The notes under the pieces were generated by a model. The model was not told the DNA's origin and did not search any database. It saw only the letters and a list, made by a program, of their open reading frames with translations. From assembly GCA_027308685.1 (NCBI GenBank), contig DAIDEE010000016.1, positions 1 to 64,000 of the forward strand: DNA of 64,000 bases, written 5' to 3'. Shown here piece by piece: positions 25,498-34,749 of this stretch (positions are counted from its first letter, which is position 1; each line of letters starts with the position of its first letter). A program made the translations under genes and the position numbers. This stretch comes from Acidocella sp. (GTDB lineage Bacteria; Pseudomonadota; Alphaproteobacteria; Acetobacterales; Acetobacteraceae).

Positions 25498-26859
25498 TTA
25501 ATCACCCATCACAGGAATTTTCTGACCATCGGAGTAAATCGCGTAGGCTTCTTCACCATGCACCGCGTCGTCACCAATGAGCAGTGTTTCATCATCAAAG
25601 CGCAGGCTGACAAACAGGCCGATCAGCTTGAGCAGGATAAAGGTGCCGATCACGTTGAACACGATGATGAAGGCGGCACCGTAGATCTGCAGCACAACCT
25701 GGTGGAAGTTACCATACCACCAGCCTTGAACGCTGAAGGCGTCCTTGTTGGTGCCATACCACTCGATCATGCTGGGGTCCGCAAGGATACCGGTACCGAT
25801 ACCGCCGACCAACGCGGCAACACCATGGGTATGGATAACGCCGAGCACGTCATCGACCTTACGGAACAATGCAGTCTTGCCGAGCCAATTCCAGGTCATC
25901 CAAGGCAGCAACGCGGCGCAAACACCCAGGATGATGGCCCCGGTTCCGTTCACGTAACCAGCCGCCGGAGTAATGGCGACGAGACCGGTGATCATGCCGT
26001 TAACAGCACCAAGAATGGAAGGACGGCCGTATGCGAGAACGTCACACACAACCCAGGTCAGTAGCGCCGCAGCGGTGGCGGTGTGGGTGTTCAGCACACC
26101 GACGCCAGCGTCAGCGTTTGCAGTGAACGGGTCACCACCGTTGAAGCCGGACCAGCCGAGCCAGAGCAAGCCAGCGCCAGCCAAGGTAATCAGGAGCGAG
26201 TTCGGGTGGAAGCTCTCACGGTCACGCGGCAAACGCGGGCCGATGACAGCGGCAGCCGTAAAGCCGGAGAATGCAGAGGCCAAATGAATGACGTAACCAC
26301 CGGAATAGTCGACCACGCCCAACGAACCCAGCCAACCGCCACCCCACAATGAGTAGGCGCCGACAGAATAGATGAAGGTTGTCCACAGCGGCACGAAAAT
26401 GACCCAGGCTTTGAAGCTCATGCGACCCAGAATGGCGCCCGCCAGAATGATCGGCGTGATGGCCGCGAACACAAATTGGAAATACACCATCGTGGCCTGG
26501 CCATAGCCAAGGGCTGGCATAGCGGCGGCGGCTGAGGGAATGATCGCCTCTTTTTCCATGTTATACGCTGAGGTTGTCGGATCAGGATGCCCGATGAACG
26601 CGCCAAGGCCACCCGGAACCTGGAACCAAGGCTTACCAAATGACATGTTATAGGCCCAAAGGACCCAGACGATCAGCACTGCCGAGAATGCGTAAAACAC
26701 CATGAAAGCGGAGTTAACCGCCCATTTTTTCTTGACCGCACCGCCGTAAAGCAGAGCGAGGCCTGGAATGCTCATAATGCCCACAAAGGTCGCAGCGGTC
26801 AGCTGCCAGGCATTGTCGCCTGTATCGAGCCAATTGCCCGGTAATGCTTGAACTATCAT
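25498..26859 (-). CDS. amtB: Ammonium transporter
   Basis: An inner-membrane ammonium channel of the Amt/MEP/Rh family, 453 residues. Signatures include an early segment with FVGIMSIPGLALLYGG and then IVWVLWAYNMSFGK. Further on are FVPLWTTFIYS, YSGGYVIHLASAFSGF (pore His region), GWSGFNGGDPFTAN and VIHTHGVAALVGGIGTGI (second pore His). About eleven hydrophobic segments are evident. The ATG at 26859 has GGAG eight bases upstream and is preferred to an upstream in-frame TTG. No glnK lies beside it, which is uncommon. A sigma-54-type promoter is seen upstream. Confidence 0.95.
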   Translation of the reverse strand: MIVQALPGNWLDTGDNAWQLTAATFVGIMSIPGLALLYGGAVKKKWAVNSAFMVFYAFSAVLIVWVLWAYNMSFGKPWFQVPGGLGAFIGHPDPTTSAYNMEKEAIIPSAAAAMPALGYGQATMVYFQFVFAAITPIILAGAILGRMSFKAWVIFVPLWTTFIYSVGAYSLWGGGWLGSLGVVDYSGGYVIHLASAFSGFTAAAVIGPRLPRDRESFHPNSLLITLAGAGLLWLGWSGFNGGDPFTANADAGVGVLNTHTATAAALLTWVVCDVLAYGRPSILGAVNGMITGLVAITPAAGYVNGTGAIILGVCAALLPWMTWNWLGKTALFRKVDDVLGVIHTHGVAALVGGIGTGILADPSMIEWYGTNKDAFSVQGWWYGNFHQVVLQIYGAAFIIVFNVIGTFILLKLIGLFVSLRFDDETLLIGDDAVHGEEAYAIYSDGQKIPVMGD

Positions 26860-26940
26860 ACTATCGTCTCCACTGTTCCCAGCCGTGTGTTGCACAAAGA
26901 CGCAAGCGCGCTTTTCGGACGCTTTGCCTCAACGGTTTGT

Positions 26941-26959
26941 CTTGCACCTTTTATGCCAA
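26941..26959 (-). promoter_or_regulatory. Candidate sigma-54 promoter for amtB
   Basis: On the minus strand, TTGGCA is followed by a TGCAA with exactly 12 bp between the first G of the -24 GG and the G of the -12 GC, as required for sigma-54. It lies about 80 bp upstream of the amtB ATG. Nitrogen-starvation control through NtrC is the usual partner; no clear NtrC palindrome was found upstream. Confidence 0.6.
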
Positions 26960-26966
26960 ATCCATG

Positions 26967-26996
26967 AAAACCCCCGGCAAGCGAGTCGCCGGGGTT
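26967..26996 (-). terminator. Terminator-like hairpin upstream of the amtB promoter
   Basis: Arms AACCCCGGC / GCCGGGGGTT with one bulged base, read on the minus strand and followed by TTTT. It lies immediately upstream of the sigma-54-like site. It may stop antisense or read-through transcription into amtB. No minus-strand gene is visible between it and the next gene. Nothing else was recognised in 26997-27195. Confidence 0.5.
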
Positions 26997-27213
26997 AACC
27001 AGAAGTCATCTAGACGACCATGCTCATTTGACGGGCGGAAAAATGCTTAGAATTTAGGCAAACAGGAATTGGGGGAATTCATTACAAAACAAGCCCGTAA
27101 GCGCGTTTCTTTGAAGTATCTATTTATTCTCAAAGAGAAACGAGGCTTTTGCCCTCCCCGATATCTCTTGCGCTTATGCCAACTCCTGCCAGATTATGCC
27201 CATGGAAAAAATT

Positions 27214-28401
27214 ATGGACTACGATGTTGCAATCATCGGTGCTGGCCCGGTCGGCGGGGCACTGGCTTGTGCTCTTGCAACCGGCGGCAAGCAAGTGGCG
27301 CTGATCGATAAAGCCGCTTTGCCCCCGATGGAACATCCGCATTTTGATGGCCGGGCCTACGCGATCGCTGCCGGCTGCAAGCGGCTGCTCGATGAGACCG
27401 GGTTGTGGGATGCCCTGCCATTCACCCCCTGCCCAATTTTGAATATCAAGGTCACAGACGGTAAGCCAGGGCGCCCCCCCTCGCCGTTGAGCCTGCAATT
27501 TGACCATACGCAGGTTGGCGACGAGCCATTTGGCTGGATTATCGAAGCGCGGGCTTTGAGGATCGCGATCAATGAAAAACTGCACAGCAACCCCAACATA
27601 ACGCTGTTTGCACCAGATGAAGCGAATGTCACGCGCAGTGCAGAGGGTGTAACAATCACCCTTAAAAATGGCACAAGCTTCAACGCCCAACTGGTAGTTG
27701 CCGCTGATGGCCGCAACAGCCAAATCCGGGCGCAGGCCGGTATCCCGGTGACGCGCCTGCCGTATCATCAATCCGGCGTGGTGTGTGCCATTGCGCACGA
27801 AAAGCCGCACAATGGTGTGGCGCTTGAGCATTTTCTGCCAGGCGGACCCTTTGCACAGTTGCCGATGAGCGCTTCGGCAGAACATCCACACATGTCCGCC
27901 ATCGTATTCACCGACAAAACCGATATTGCCAACCGCCTGCACATATTAGACGCTGACCGTTTTACCAAGGAAGTCGCGCGCCGGTTGGGGCCGCAACTTG
28001 GCCGCATTCAACTAATTGGCAAACGCTGGACCTACCCGCTCTCGGCCATGTATGCGGCCCGCTACACCGCCACCCGGCTGGTTTTAGTGGGCGACGCCGC
28101 ACATGGTGTGCACCCGATTGCAGGCCAGGGGCTTAACCTTGGGCTGCGCGATGTTCAGGCATTGGCCGATATTCTCACAGACCCCGCCGTTACAGACCTA
28201 GGTGACACAGGCTTACTGGCTGCTTATCAGGCCGCTCGCCGGCCGGCCAACATGACCATGCTGGCCGCGACTGACCTGCTGGACCGCTTATTCTCAACCA
28301 ACAACCCCGCAATTCGGCTGGCACGCGACCTGGGTCTGGCCGCTGTTGAACGGATGCCGCGGCTAAAAGCCCGATTCATGCGGGCGGCGATGGGGAATTA
28401 G
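27214..28401 (+). CDS. UbiH/UbiF-family FAD-dependent monooxygenase
   Basis: A flavoprotein hydroxylase of about 395 residues, probably acting on the ubiquinone ring precursor. It has the N-terminal FAD motif IIGAGPVGGALACAL, the family Asp-Gly motif in VVAADGRNSQIR, and the second FAD motif VGDAAHGVHPIAGQGLNLGL near residue 285-305. These match UbiH/UbiF/UbiL-type proteins; which ring carbon is hydroxylated cannot be decided here. The start is uncertain among ATG codons at 27196, 27202 and 27214; the last gives the most family-like N-terminus. Convergent with gpt, five bases apart. Confidence 0.87.
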   Translation: MDYDVAIIGAGPVGGALACALATGGKQVALIDKAALPPMEHPHFDGRAYAIAAGCKRLLDETGLWDALPFTPCPILNIKVTDGKPGRPPSPLSLQFDHTQVGDEPFGWIIEARALRIAINEKLHSNPNITLFAPDEANVTRSAEGVTITLKNGTSFNAQLVVAADGRNSQIRAQAGIPVTRLPYHQSGVVCAIAHEKPHNGVALEHFLPGGPFAQLPMSASAEHPHMSAIVFTDKTDIANRLHILDADRFTKEVARRLGPQLGRIQLIGKRWTYPLSAMYAARYTATRLVLVGDAAHGVHPIAGQGLNLGLRDVQALADILTDPAVTDLGDTGLLAAYQAARRPANMTMLAATDLLDRLFSTNNPAIRLARDLGLAAVERMPRLKARFMRAAMGN

Positions 28402-28406
28402 GCCCG

Positions 28407-28880
28407 CTACTTCACCGTACGGGCCAGAGGTGCGATAAATTGCGGCTCGGTATCCCAGGGAAATAATATCCAGGTATCCTGGCTGACTTCGGTGATAAAT
28501 GTGTCAACCACCGGTTTGCCCGCCGGCTTGGCGTAAACTGTGGCAAAATGCGCCTTGGGCAGTAAGCTGCGCACCAGCTTCGCGGTGGTGCCGGTATCAA
28601 CCAGATCATCGATGATTAAAAAGCCAGTGCCATCACCGGCAGCGGCGGGATATTTAGTGACTTGCGCCTTGCCTAAGCTCTCATCGTCATAGGTGGCGAT
28701 CGAGACGCTCTCAACCAAGCGGCATTCCAACTCACGGGCGATGATGGCGGCGGGGATCAGCCCGCCGCGGGTAATGGCGACGATGCCGGCCCAGGGGCCT
28801 TTTTCGTGCAGGCGCCAGGCCAACGCCTTCGCGTCGCGGTGCAGTTGATCCCAGGTCACGATGTAATAATGTTGAGCCAT
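28407..28880 (-). CDS. gpt: Xanthine(-guanine) phosphoribosyltransferase
   Basis: A purine-salvage enzyme making XMP or GMP from the base and PRPP. The 157-residue protein has the PRPP-binding motif [17 protein letters not shown] at about residues 86-102. The N-terminal [17 protein letters not shown] and [16 protein letters not shown] are characteristic of bacterial Gpt (XGPRT), as is the C-terminal WILFPWDTE. The ATG directly follows the nadK stop (TAAATG), so it is co-translated with nadK. Confidence 0.93.
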   Translation of the reverse strand: MAQHYYIVTWDQLHRDAKALAWRLHEKGPWAGIVAITRGGLIPAAIIARELECRLVESVSIATYDDESLGKAQVTKYPAAAGDGTGFLIIDDLVDTGTTAKLVRSLLPKAHFATVYAKPAGKPVVDTFITEVSQDTWILFPWDTEPQFIAPLARTVK

Positions 28881-29642
28881 TTAAACCGTAAATTGTTCTG
28901 TGATGATGCGCTCGGATAGGGCGCGGTCGGGGTCGAATAATACTGTGGCGCTAATACTGCGGTCTTCACTGACCGCCACTGAAACCACGTTGCGAACTTC
29001 GGTAAAATCCGCCACTGCCGCCACCGGGCGTTTGCCGGGCTCCAGAATTTCAAACAACACCTCCACCGTTGAAGGCAATAACGCACCACGCCAGCGGCGT
29101 GGCCGAAATGCCGAAATAGGTGTCAGCGGCAGCAAATTGGCCGAAAGCGGAATGATGGGGCCGTGTGCTGAGAGGTTATACGCGGTTGAGCCGGCAGGCG
29201 TTGAGATCAGCACGCCGTCGCAGATCAATTCCGCCAAACGCTCGCGCTGATCCACCGTGATGCGGATTTTCGCCGCCTGGCGGAGTTGCCGTAGCAAGCT
29301 CACTTCATTCAACGCCAGCGCCTCCTCGACCACACCCGAGGCGGTGATGGCGTGCATCCGCAGCGGGTGCAGAATGCTGGCCTGAGCGCGCGCCAGCCGG
29401 TCCCATAAGTTCGCTTCAGAAAATTCATTCATCAGGAAGCCGACCGAACCGCAATTCATGCCGTACACCTGCTTGTTGGTGCCCAGTACCCGATGCAGAC
29501 ACTCCAGCATCAACCCGTCGCCACCCAGGGCGACAATAATATCAGAGGTTTCGGGCGTGGTGTCGCCATAGACATTGGTGAGCCGATGGCGGGCGGCGAT
29601 GGCGATTTCAGTTTGCGCGGCGACGAAGGCAACCGTTGTCAC
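28881..29642 (-). CDS. nadK: NAD kinase
   Basis: Phosphorylates NAD to NADP with ATP or polyphosphate. The diagnostic motifs are the GGDG loop ([14 protein letters not shown]), [14 protein letters not shown], and [21 protein letters not shown] with the later [10 protein letters not shown]. The likely start is a GTG at 29642 whose last two bases fall in the preceding nitrilase-family stop (GTGA overlap), giving [10 protein letters not shown] and 253 residues. An ATG-initiated longer frame runs back into the nitrilase gene and is rejected. With nadABC at 6-9 kb, the window holds much of the route to NADP, in separate operons. Confidence 0.93.
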   Translation of the reverse strand: MTTVAFVAAQTEIAIAARHRLTNVYGDTTPETSDIIVALGGDGLMLECLHRVLGTNKQVYGMNCGSVGFLMNEFSEANLWDRLARAQASILHPLRMHAITASGVVEEALALNEVSLLRQLRQAAKIRITVDQRERLAELICDGVLISTPAGSTAYNLSAHGPIIPLSANLLPLTPISAFRPRRWRGALLPSTVEVLFEILEPGKRPVAAVADFTEVRNVVSVAVSEDRSISATVLFDPDRALSERIITEQFTV

Positions 29643-30475
29643 GCTAATTTCCGATGCTGCATCATCGGCATGTCGGTTCGCACGCGCTCCATAAACCCTT
29701 TGTCGATGCTGGCGGTGGCCCAGCCCAGACCGTCGGAGGCTTTCGCAATGATATGTCCCCACGGGTCGGCAATGAGCGAATGGCCGAAGGTGTAGCGCGC
29801 CTCACCGGTGGCCTCATGGTGCGCCCCGGTGCAAGCGGGAGCGGCAATCCAACACTGGGTTTCAATCGCACGGGCCCGCAGCAAAACCTCCCAATGGTCC
29901 TTGCCGGTTTGCAAGGTAAAGGCGGCGGGAAGCAAGATCAATTCAGCGCCTTGTCGGCGCAGCGCCAAAAATATTTCGGCAAACCGCAAATCGTAACAAA
30001 TGGCCAGACCAACTTTAAACCCGCCGATGTTCACCAGCACGATTTTGTCGCCCGCGCCGTACGTGGCGCTTTCCTGGTAACCCTGGCCATCAGGGGTAGT
30101 GATGTCGAACAAATGGATTTTACGATAACGGGCAAGTTCGGTCCCGTCGGGCCCAAAGACCACCGTTGTGTTATACAGCCGCTCGCCGTCAAGTTCGCCT
30201 AGTGAACCACCATGCAGGGTGATTTTATGAGACAGCGCCATCTGGCGCAGGCTTTCATACGCCTCACCACCCTCACCACCTGCCCCAGCAACTGGCAGCA
30301 CCTCGGCGGCGGCGAATTTCTCGGCGCGTGTACCGCCCAGGCAGGTCCAAATTTCGGGCAATGCGACGAGGTCCGGCCGGTCGGCGGCTACGGCGCGCGC
30401 GATCAGCGCGCGAGCCTGCGCTATATTGGCAGCTTTGTCGGCGCCGGGCGACATTTGAACAACACTAATCCGCAT
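29639..30475 (-). CDS. Carbon-nitrogen hydrolase (Nit family)
   Basis: A 278-residue nitrilase-superfamily amidase, closest in pattern to the Nit1/NitA deaminated-glutathione amidases and omega-amidases. The catalytic triad is visible: Glu in VALPEIWT, Lys in YRKIHLFD and Cys in [12 protein letters not shown]. The start MRISVVQM is at 30475; an upstream in-frame extension to 30535 is not family-like. It overlaps nadK (GTGA) and leads the nit-nadK-gpt operon. A metabolite-repair role is plausible from the family but not shown here. Confidence 0.88.
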   Translation of the reverse strand: MRISVVQMSPGADKAANIAQARALIARAVAADRPDLVALPEIWTCLGGTRAEKFAAAEVLPVAGAGGEGGEAYESLRQMALSHKITLHGGSLGELDGERLYNTTVVFGPDGTELARYRKIHLFDITTPDGQGYQESATYGAGDKIVLVNIGGFKVGLAICYDLRFAEIFLALRRQGAELILLPAAFTLQTGKDHWEVLLRARAIETQCWIAAPACTGAHHEATGEARYTFGHSLIADPWGHIIAKASDGLGWATASIDKGFMERVRTDMPMMQHRKLA

Positions 30476-30556
30476 GATGACAACCCAAGATGTTGATATC
30501 AGACTAATGGTAAGGCGAAACGCCCTAGCGGCCAAGGGCTGCCGCCACCGGCGGCT

Positions 30557-31510
30557 TCATGTGCCCTCCGGGCCGCTATATATTTTACGGATGATGTAAG
30601 CGGGTCGCTGTTTCGTCTCGACATAAATCCGGCCGATATATTCGCCAAGCAGGCCAATACTTATAAGTTGAATACTGCCAAAAAATAGCACCGCCACAAG
30701 CAATGAGGCGTAGCCGGGAACATCAATGCCAAAAAATACGGTACGAAGAACGATATAAAAGCCATAGGCAAAAGTGGCTATGGCGCTGATACCTCCCAGG
30801 TATGTCCAGACCTTTAATGGCGCCGTACTGAAACTGGTAAAGCCTTCAAGTGCAAAATTCCATAATGCAAAGCCCGAGAATTTCGTGGCCCCTGAAGCCC
30901 GCTCGGCCCGCGCGTAGTCGATGGTCACGGTGCGAAACCCAACCCAGGCGAACAAGCCTTTCATGAACCGCTGGCGCTCCGGAAGCCGCTTGAGCGCATT
31001 GACAACAGCGCGGTCCATCAGCCTGAAATCTCCAACATTCTCGGGGATTTTTATCTTCGAGAGACGATTATGCAATCGGTAAAACAAGGTGGCTGTTTGG
31101 CGTTTCATCAGGCTGTCGTGCGAGCGATCAACCCGGCGTGCCTGCACAACTTCCGCGCCGGCTTGCCAGGCTTCGATCATAACGCTGATCAAGCTGGGAG
31201 GGTCCTGCAAATCAGCGTCGAGCGGGATCACCGCATCCCCCCGCGCTGCATCCAACCCGGCTGTTAAAGCCGCCTCCTTCCCGAAATTACGAGACAATTC
31301 GACGATTTTCATGCGCGGATCGTGGGCGGCCAAGGCCAGTAAGGCAGCTAACGTGCCATCGGCACTACCATCATCAACGCAAAGTATTTCCCAGTTGATA
31401 CCAGCAACCGATCGAAGGCTTGCGTCGAGCACGGTATAAAAAGTTGCAATCCCGGCTTCCTCATTGAAGCATGGAACAACGATGGAAACCAATGGCATCA
31501 CTTGCAACAT
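30557..31510 (-). CDS. GT2 glycosyltransferase, polyprenyl-phosphate sugar synthase (GtrB/DPM type)
   Basis: A family-2 transferase predicted to move a sugar onto a polyprenyl phosphate carrier. It has the N-terminal SIVVPCFNEEAGI, CVDDGSADGT, LSRNFGKEAALTAGLD and the metal-binding DADLQDPP. A QRFMKGLFAWVGFR motif and two C-terminal membrane helices (about 235-260 and 270-295) follow, as in GtrB-like enzymes. 317 residues from 31510; the ATG at 31498 (MPLVSIVV) is equally possible and more family-like. It lies five bases after the GT-C-like membrane gene and probably supplies it with lipid-linked sugar. Confidence 0.88.
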   Translation of the reverse strand: MLQVMPLVSIVVPCFNEEAGIATFYTVLDASLRSVAGINWEILCVDDGSADGTLAALLALAAHDPRMKIVELSRNFGKEAALTAGLDAARGDAVIPLDADLQDPPSLISVMIEAWQAGAEVVQARRVDRSHDSLMKRQTATLFYRLHNRLSKIKIPENVGDFRLMDRAVVNALKRLPERQRFMKGLFAWVGFRTVTIDYARAERASGATKFSGFALWNFALEGFTSFSTAPLKVWTYLGGISAIATFAYGFYIVLRTVFFGIDVPGYASLLVAVLFFGSIQLISIGLLGEYIGRIYVETKQRPAYIIRKIYSGPEGT

Positions 31511-31515
31511 ATCCT

Positions 31516-33177
31516 TCAGGTTTTTGGTGGCACAGTGACGATGGTCACATCATCGATTTTTTTCGTAGGCCAATTCAGTTTGGTAAGGCCCACCGCAACA
31601 TCAGGAGGTGTTCCCGGTGCTACAACTATATATTGCGTTCTCGTCTGCCAGCAATATGATTTTAGTGCGTCCAGGTGATCGGTATGCATACCCAACAAAT
31701 AAAAATCCTGTACTGCCTGATCAGGCTGCATGGGCCCCGGTGCGAAGCCCAGATATCCGCCAGTTTGATGAAACGCAAAATCACTCTCTGCCTGCCAGTA
31801 GGAGGACGGCCCGTTAATTCCCGACGGGATAATGAGAATTTGGGCATCCGGCCCTAGCGCCGCGATGACACGGCCAGGTTTAAAAAAATTTACTTCCGGA
31901 ATATCAATCCATGAATGATAGCTTGGCAGCAGGGCAAGGCACGCCAGTAGCCCCATGAAAATTATCCAACTTTGTCTGCCTGTACGTAGGCTCCGGGCTA
32001 TCCACATGGCGGCAATCAGCGCAACCGTTAGCGATACGAACAGCGAAAACCGACACGGTAGGGCCGATGACAACAACGGCAGTTTCATGATCAGTGCCCA
32101 GGGTAGGCCGAGTGTTGTGTAAACACCGCCGACCCAAAGCTGCGGCCCAAAGCTGAATAATATAAAACTTGTCAGCGTTACAAACAAAAAGCGCGGTAGG
32201 CCGATGGCCATGTTTTTTCTGAAAAACAAATAGAGGATGATCAATAGCGGTAAACCGATATAGCCATCCTGCTCCTGAAAATCCTCGAAATAATGTTTAG
32301 ATAGCCATGGAAACCAGGAGCCTCCGATGAGGTTGATGTGACCGGGCATAAATATATTTAAAAAGTCAATCGTAAAATAATACGGCCAGGCGTCGGGTAG
32401 ATGCACATAAGACAGGTGGCTCAGCATCGAGACCAGAAATGGCGATACTAAAATGGTTACCAAAGGAGCTGCTGTCAGGGCATCAATAAACAGACGCCGC
32501 AATTTTGCGCGTTGCTCAGCCAGATACAGCATGGCGAATAACCAAGCGACGCCACCAAATATGAATATCAGAGCAAAAATCTCGATCGAGATAAAAAACT
32601 GCGCTGCTAAAATAAGCCCCGCGAGCAATGCTACCTGCCAGCGTTTTAATTCATCACGCAGACGCATAATAATAACAAGTAGCAAGGCCGGGATAAACGC
32701 GGTGAAATTCAAATTCAGCGCGGCGGTTTCCTGCGCCATTTCATAGGTAGAAAAGCCGAAGAGATAACCGCCGAACAATGCGGCCAGCGGGCTTTGGGTA
32801 GTTTTCAGACATAAAAAATAGGCCATCCAGGCGGACAGTATCGGCGCACAAATGATAAAGACATTATAGGTGAAAACTGGGCCGAATAGCAGCGTTAACG
32901 GGCTGCCCAGGATCGCCAGCAGGGGGATCGAGGTGATCCAACCCAGATAAACGCCCAGAGGCTCCCAAAGTAAATCTGTGTGGAGCAAATTCTGGTGATG
33001 CGCGATCGCCCACGGCCACCAGGCGAAATCCCAGATGAAAATGAAAGGGTCTGAGCCTGAGCCAGAAATTTTAGTGAAAAGTGACTCACCATGGTCGATG
33101 TAGATAATAGCACACGCGGCATAGATCAGCAGCGCCGCGATATGCCAAAGCCAGCGCCGATCAGACACTGGGATCAT
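31516..33177 (-). CDS. Multi-pass membrane protein, GT-C glycosyltransferase-like
   Basis: A 553-residue protein with about ten to twelve hydrophobic segments and a C-terminal soluble part. The N-terminus has ISGSGSDPFIFIWDFAWWPWAI, in which an acidic residue follows the first membrane segment, as in many GT-C transferases that use polyprenyl-phosphate sugars. No exact family could be named. Its start overlaps the end of era by 17 bp. The polyprenyl-sugar synthase-like gene follows. The pair resembles envelope-glycan modification cassettes; the acceptor is unknown. Confidence 0.65.
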   Translation of the reverse strand: MIPVSDRRWLWHIAALLIYAACAIIYIDHGESLFTKISGSGSDPFIFIWDFAWWPWAIAHHQNLLHTDLLWEPLGVYLGWITSIPLLAILGSPLTLLFGPVFTYNVFIICAPILSAWMAYFLCLKTTQSPLAALFGGYLFGFSTYEMAQETAALNLNFTAFIPALLLVIIMRLRDELKRWQVALLAGLILAAQFFISIEIFALIFIFGGVAWLFAMLYLAEQRAKLRRLFIDALTAAPLVTILVSPFLVSMLSHLSYVHLPDAWPYYFTIDFLNIFMPGHINLIGGSWFPWLSKHYFEDFQEQDGYIGLPLLIILYLFFRKNMAIGLPRFLFVTLTSFILFSFGPQLWVGGVYTTLGLPWALIMKLPLLSSALPCRFSLFVSLTVALIAAMWIARSLRTGRQSWIIFMGLLACLALLPSYHSWIDIPEVNFFKPGRVIAALGPDAQILIIPSGINGPSSYWQAESDFAFHQTGGYLGFAPGPMQPDQAVQDFYLLGMHTDHLDALKSYCWQTRTQYIVVAPGTPPDVAVGLTKLNWPTKKIDDVTIVTVPPKT

Positions 33178-34063
33178 TCAACCCCGTAGCCCGGATGCGC
33201 GCCGCTTCCTCATCCCAGCCGGGGCGCTCCTTCACACGCAAAAATAAATGGGTTTTGCGCTCCAGCAGCGCGCTCAACTCCCGTCGGGCACGCGCGCCGA
33301 TATCACGAATCCGCGCACCACCGGCACCAATCAAAATTGCTTTATGCCCTGCCCGCGCCACATAAATAACCGCTTCGATCCGCGCCGAGCCATCTTTTTG
33401 CTCAACAAAACTCTCCGTCTCAACGGTGGTACCGTAAGGCACCTCATCGCGGGTCTGCAAAAATATCTGCTCGCGTACAATTTCGGCAGCCAGCAGGCGG
33501 TCCGGCAAATCTGTCAGATCATCTTCCGGGTACAAATACGGACCTAGCGGAACCGTCGCGGCGCAAAAATCCAGCAATGCCTCGATACCATCGCCGTTGG
33601 CAGCACTCACCATGAACACCTGCTCGAAATTTGTCAGCTTTGCCAAAGCCTCTGCCAACGGCAGCAGGTTTGGCCGCTCGACGAGATCAGTTTTGTTCAA
33701 CACCAGGCTGATGCGCCGCCCCGTGGACCCCAGGCGTTCAGCAATATCCTGCACCGCTTTGGTCATGCCGGACTTGGAATCCACAATCAGCAGCGCGTGA
33801 TCCGCCTCATCCGCACCACCCCAGGCCGCCGCCACCATGGCGCGGTCCAGCCGGCGTTTGGGGGAAAAAATGCCCGGCGTGTCCACCAGCAACACCTGCG
33901 CGGTGCCGCGCATGAGGATGCCCAGCACCCGGGCCCGCGTGGTTTGCGCCTTCGGCGTCACGATCGAGAGTTTCGCGCCGGTCAAACGGTTCAGAAGCGT
34001 GGATTTGCCGGCGTTGGGTGCGCCGATGATGGCGATAAACCCACAGCGCGTGATCTCGTTCAT
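33161..34063 (-). CDS. era: GTPase Era
   Basis: An essential GTPase for 16S rRNA maturation and 30S assembly. The 300-residue protein has G1 GAPNAGKS (about 14-21), G3 LLVDTPG, G4 LVLNKTDL and SAANGDGIE. A C-terminal KH domain has the RNA-binding loop VIYVARAGHKAILIGAGGARI (quoted in part). The ATG overlaps the rnc stop (ATGA). The order lepB-rnc-era is widely conserved. Confidence 0.97.
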   Translation of the reverse strand: MNEITRCGFIAIIGAPNAGKSTLLNRLTGAKLSIVTPKAQTTRARVLGILMRGTAQVLLVDTPGIFSPKRRLDRAMVAAAWGGADEADHALLIVDSKSGMTKAVQDIAERLGSTGRRISLVLNKTDLVERPNLLPLAEALAKLTNFEQVFMVSAANGDGIEALLDFCAATVPLGPYLYPEDDLTDLPDRLLAAEIVREQIFLQTRDEVPYGTTVETESFVEQKDGSARIEAVIYVARAGHKAILIGAGGARIRDIGARARRELSALLERKTHLFLRVKERPGWDEEAARIRATGLNDPSV

Positions 34064-34749
34064 GGTGGTAAAATTCCTAATAAGGCCGTGGCAGCTTCCT
34101 GCTCGGCCGCACGTTTTGAGCCCGCCGCACCGGTGGCGCTGGCGTCTCCCACCATCACCCTGATGATAAAACTAGGGGCGTGAGATGGGCCGGTTTGTTC
34201 GAGAACTTCGTAGGCGGGCAGCGCCAAAGCGCGCTTGAGCGCCCATTCCTGCAGAGCGGTTTTGGGGTCTTTTGGCGGCAGAAATTGCTTGTCCACCACA
34301 TCGGCCATCACCCGGCGGACGAAGTCCCGCGCGACCCCCAGACCCCCATCGAGATAAAGTGCCCCGATTAAGGCTTCCAGCGCATCGGCCAGCACGGTTG
34401 AGCGTTCGCGCACCCCGCGTTTGGATTCGCCGGGCGCCACCGCGAGCAACGCGGCGAGGCCGTGGGTTTCTGCGATCACCGTGAGCGCAGGGCGCGATAC
34501 CAAAGCGGCTAAACGTGGGCCTAAAGCGCCTTCACGCTCCTGTGGAAAACGCTCGATCAGCCATTCCGCGACAATGAGCCCCAATACCCGGTCGCCGATG
34601 AACTCCAGACGCTCGTTCGAACCATGGCCCTTAGCGCCCGCCGCCGAGCGGTGGGTGAGCGCTTCAGTGAGTAATTTCGGTTGGGCAAACTTATGCCCCA
34701 ACAAAATCTCCGCCACATCGTCGCCAGATTTTGCTGGTGCGCGCTTCAT
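34060..34749 (-). CDS. rnc: Ribonuclease III
   Basis: A double-strand-specific endonuclease for rRNA and mRNA processing. The 229-residue protein has the catalytic signature ERLEFIGDRVLGLIVAEWL (about residues 46-64). A second acidic site lies in ALEALIGALYLDGG, and a C-terminal dsRNA-binding domain has KTALQEWALKRAL and KRAAEQEAATALL. The ATG at 34749 overlaps the lepB stop (ATGA) and is preferred over an upstream in-frame start inside lepB. Confidence 0.95.
   Translation of the reverse strand: MKRAPAKSGDDVAEILLGHKFAQPKLLTEALTHRSAAGAKGHGSNERLEFIGDRVLGLIVAEWLIERFPQEREGALGPRLAALVSRPALTVIAETHGLAALLAVAPGESKRGVRERSTVLADALEALIGALYLDGGLGVARDFVRRVMADVVDKQFLPPKDPKTALQEWALKRALALPAYEVLEQTGPSHAPSFIIRVMVGDASATGAAGSKRAAEQEAATALLGILPP

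Noticed and set aside
28881-29762. Longer NAD kinase starting at 29762
   Set aside because: The extra 40 residues are Arg/His-rich, lie inside the upstream nitrilase-family gene and lack any NAD kinase similarity.
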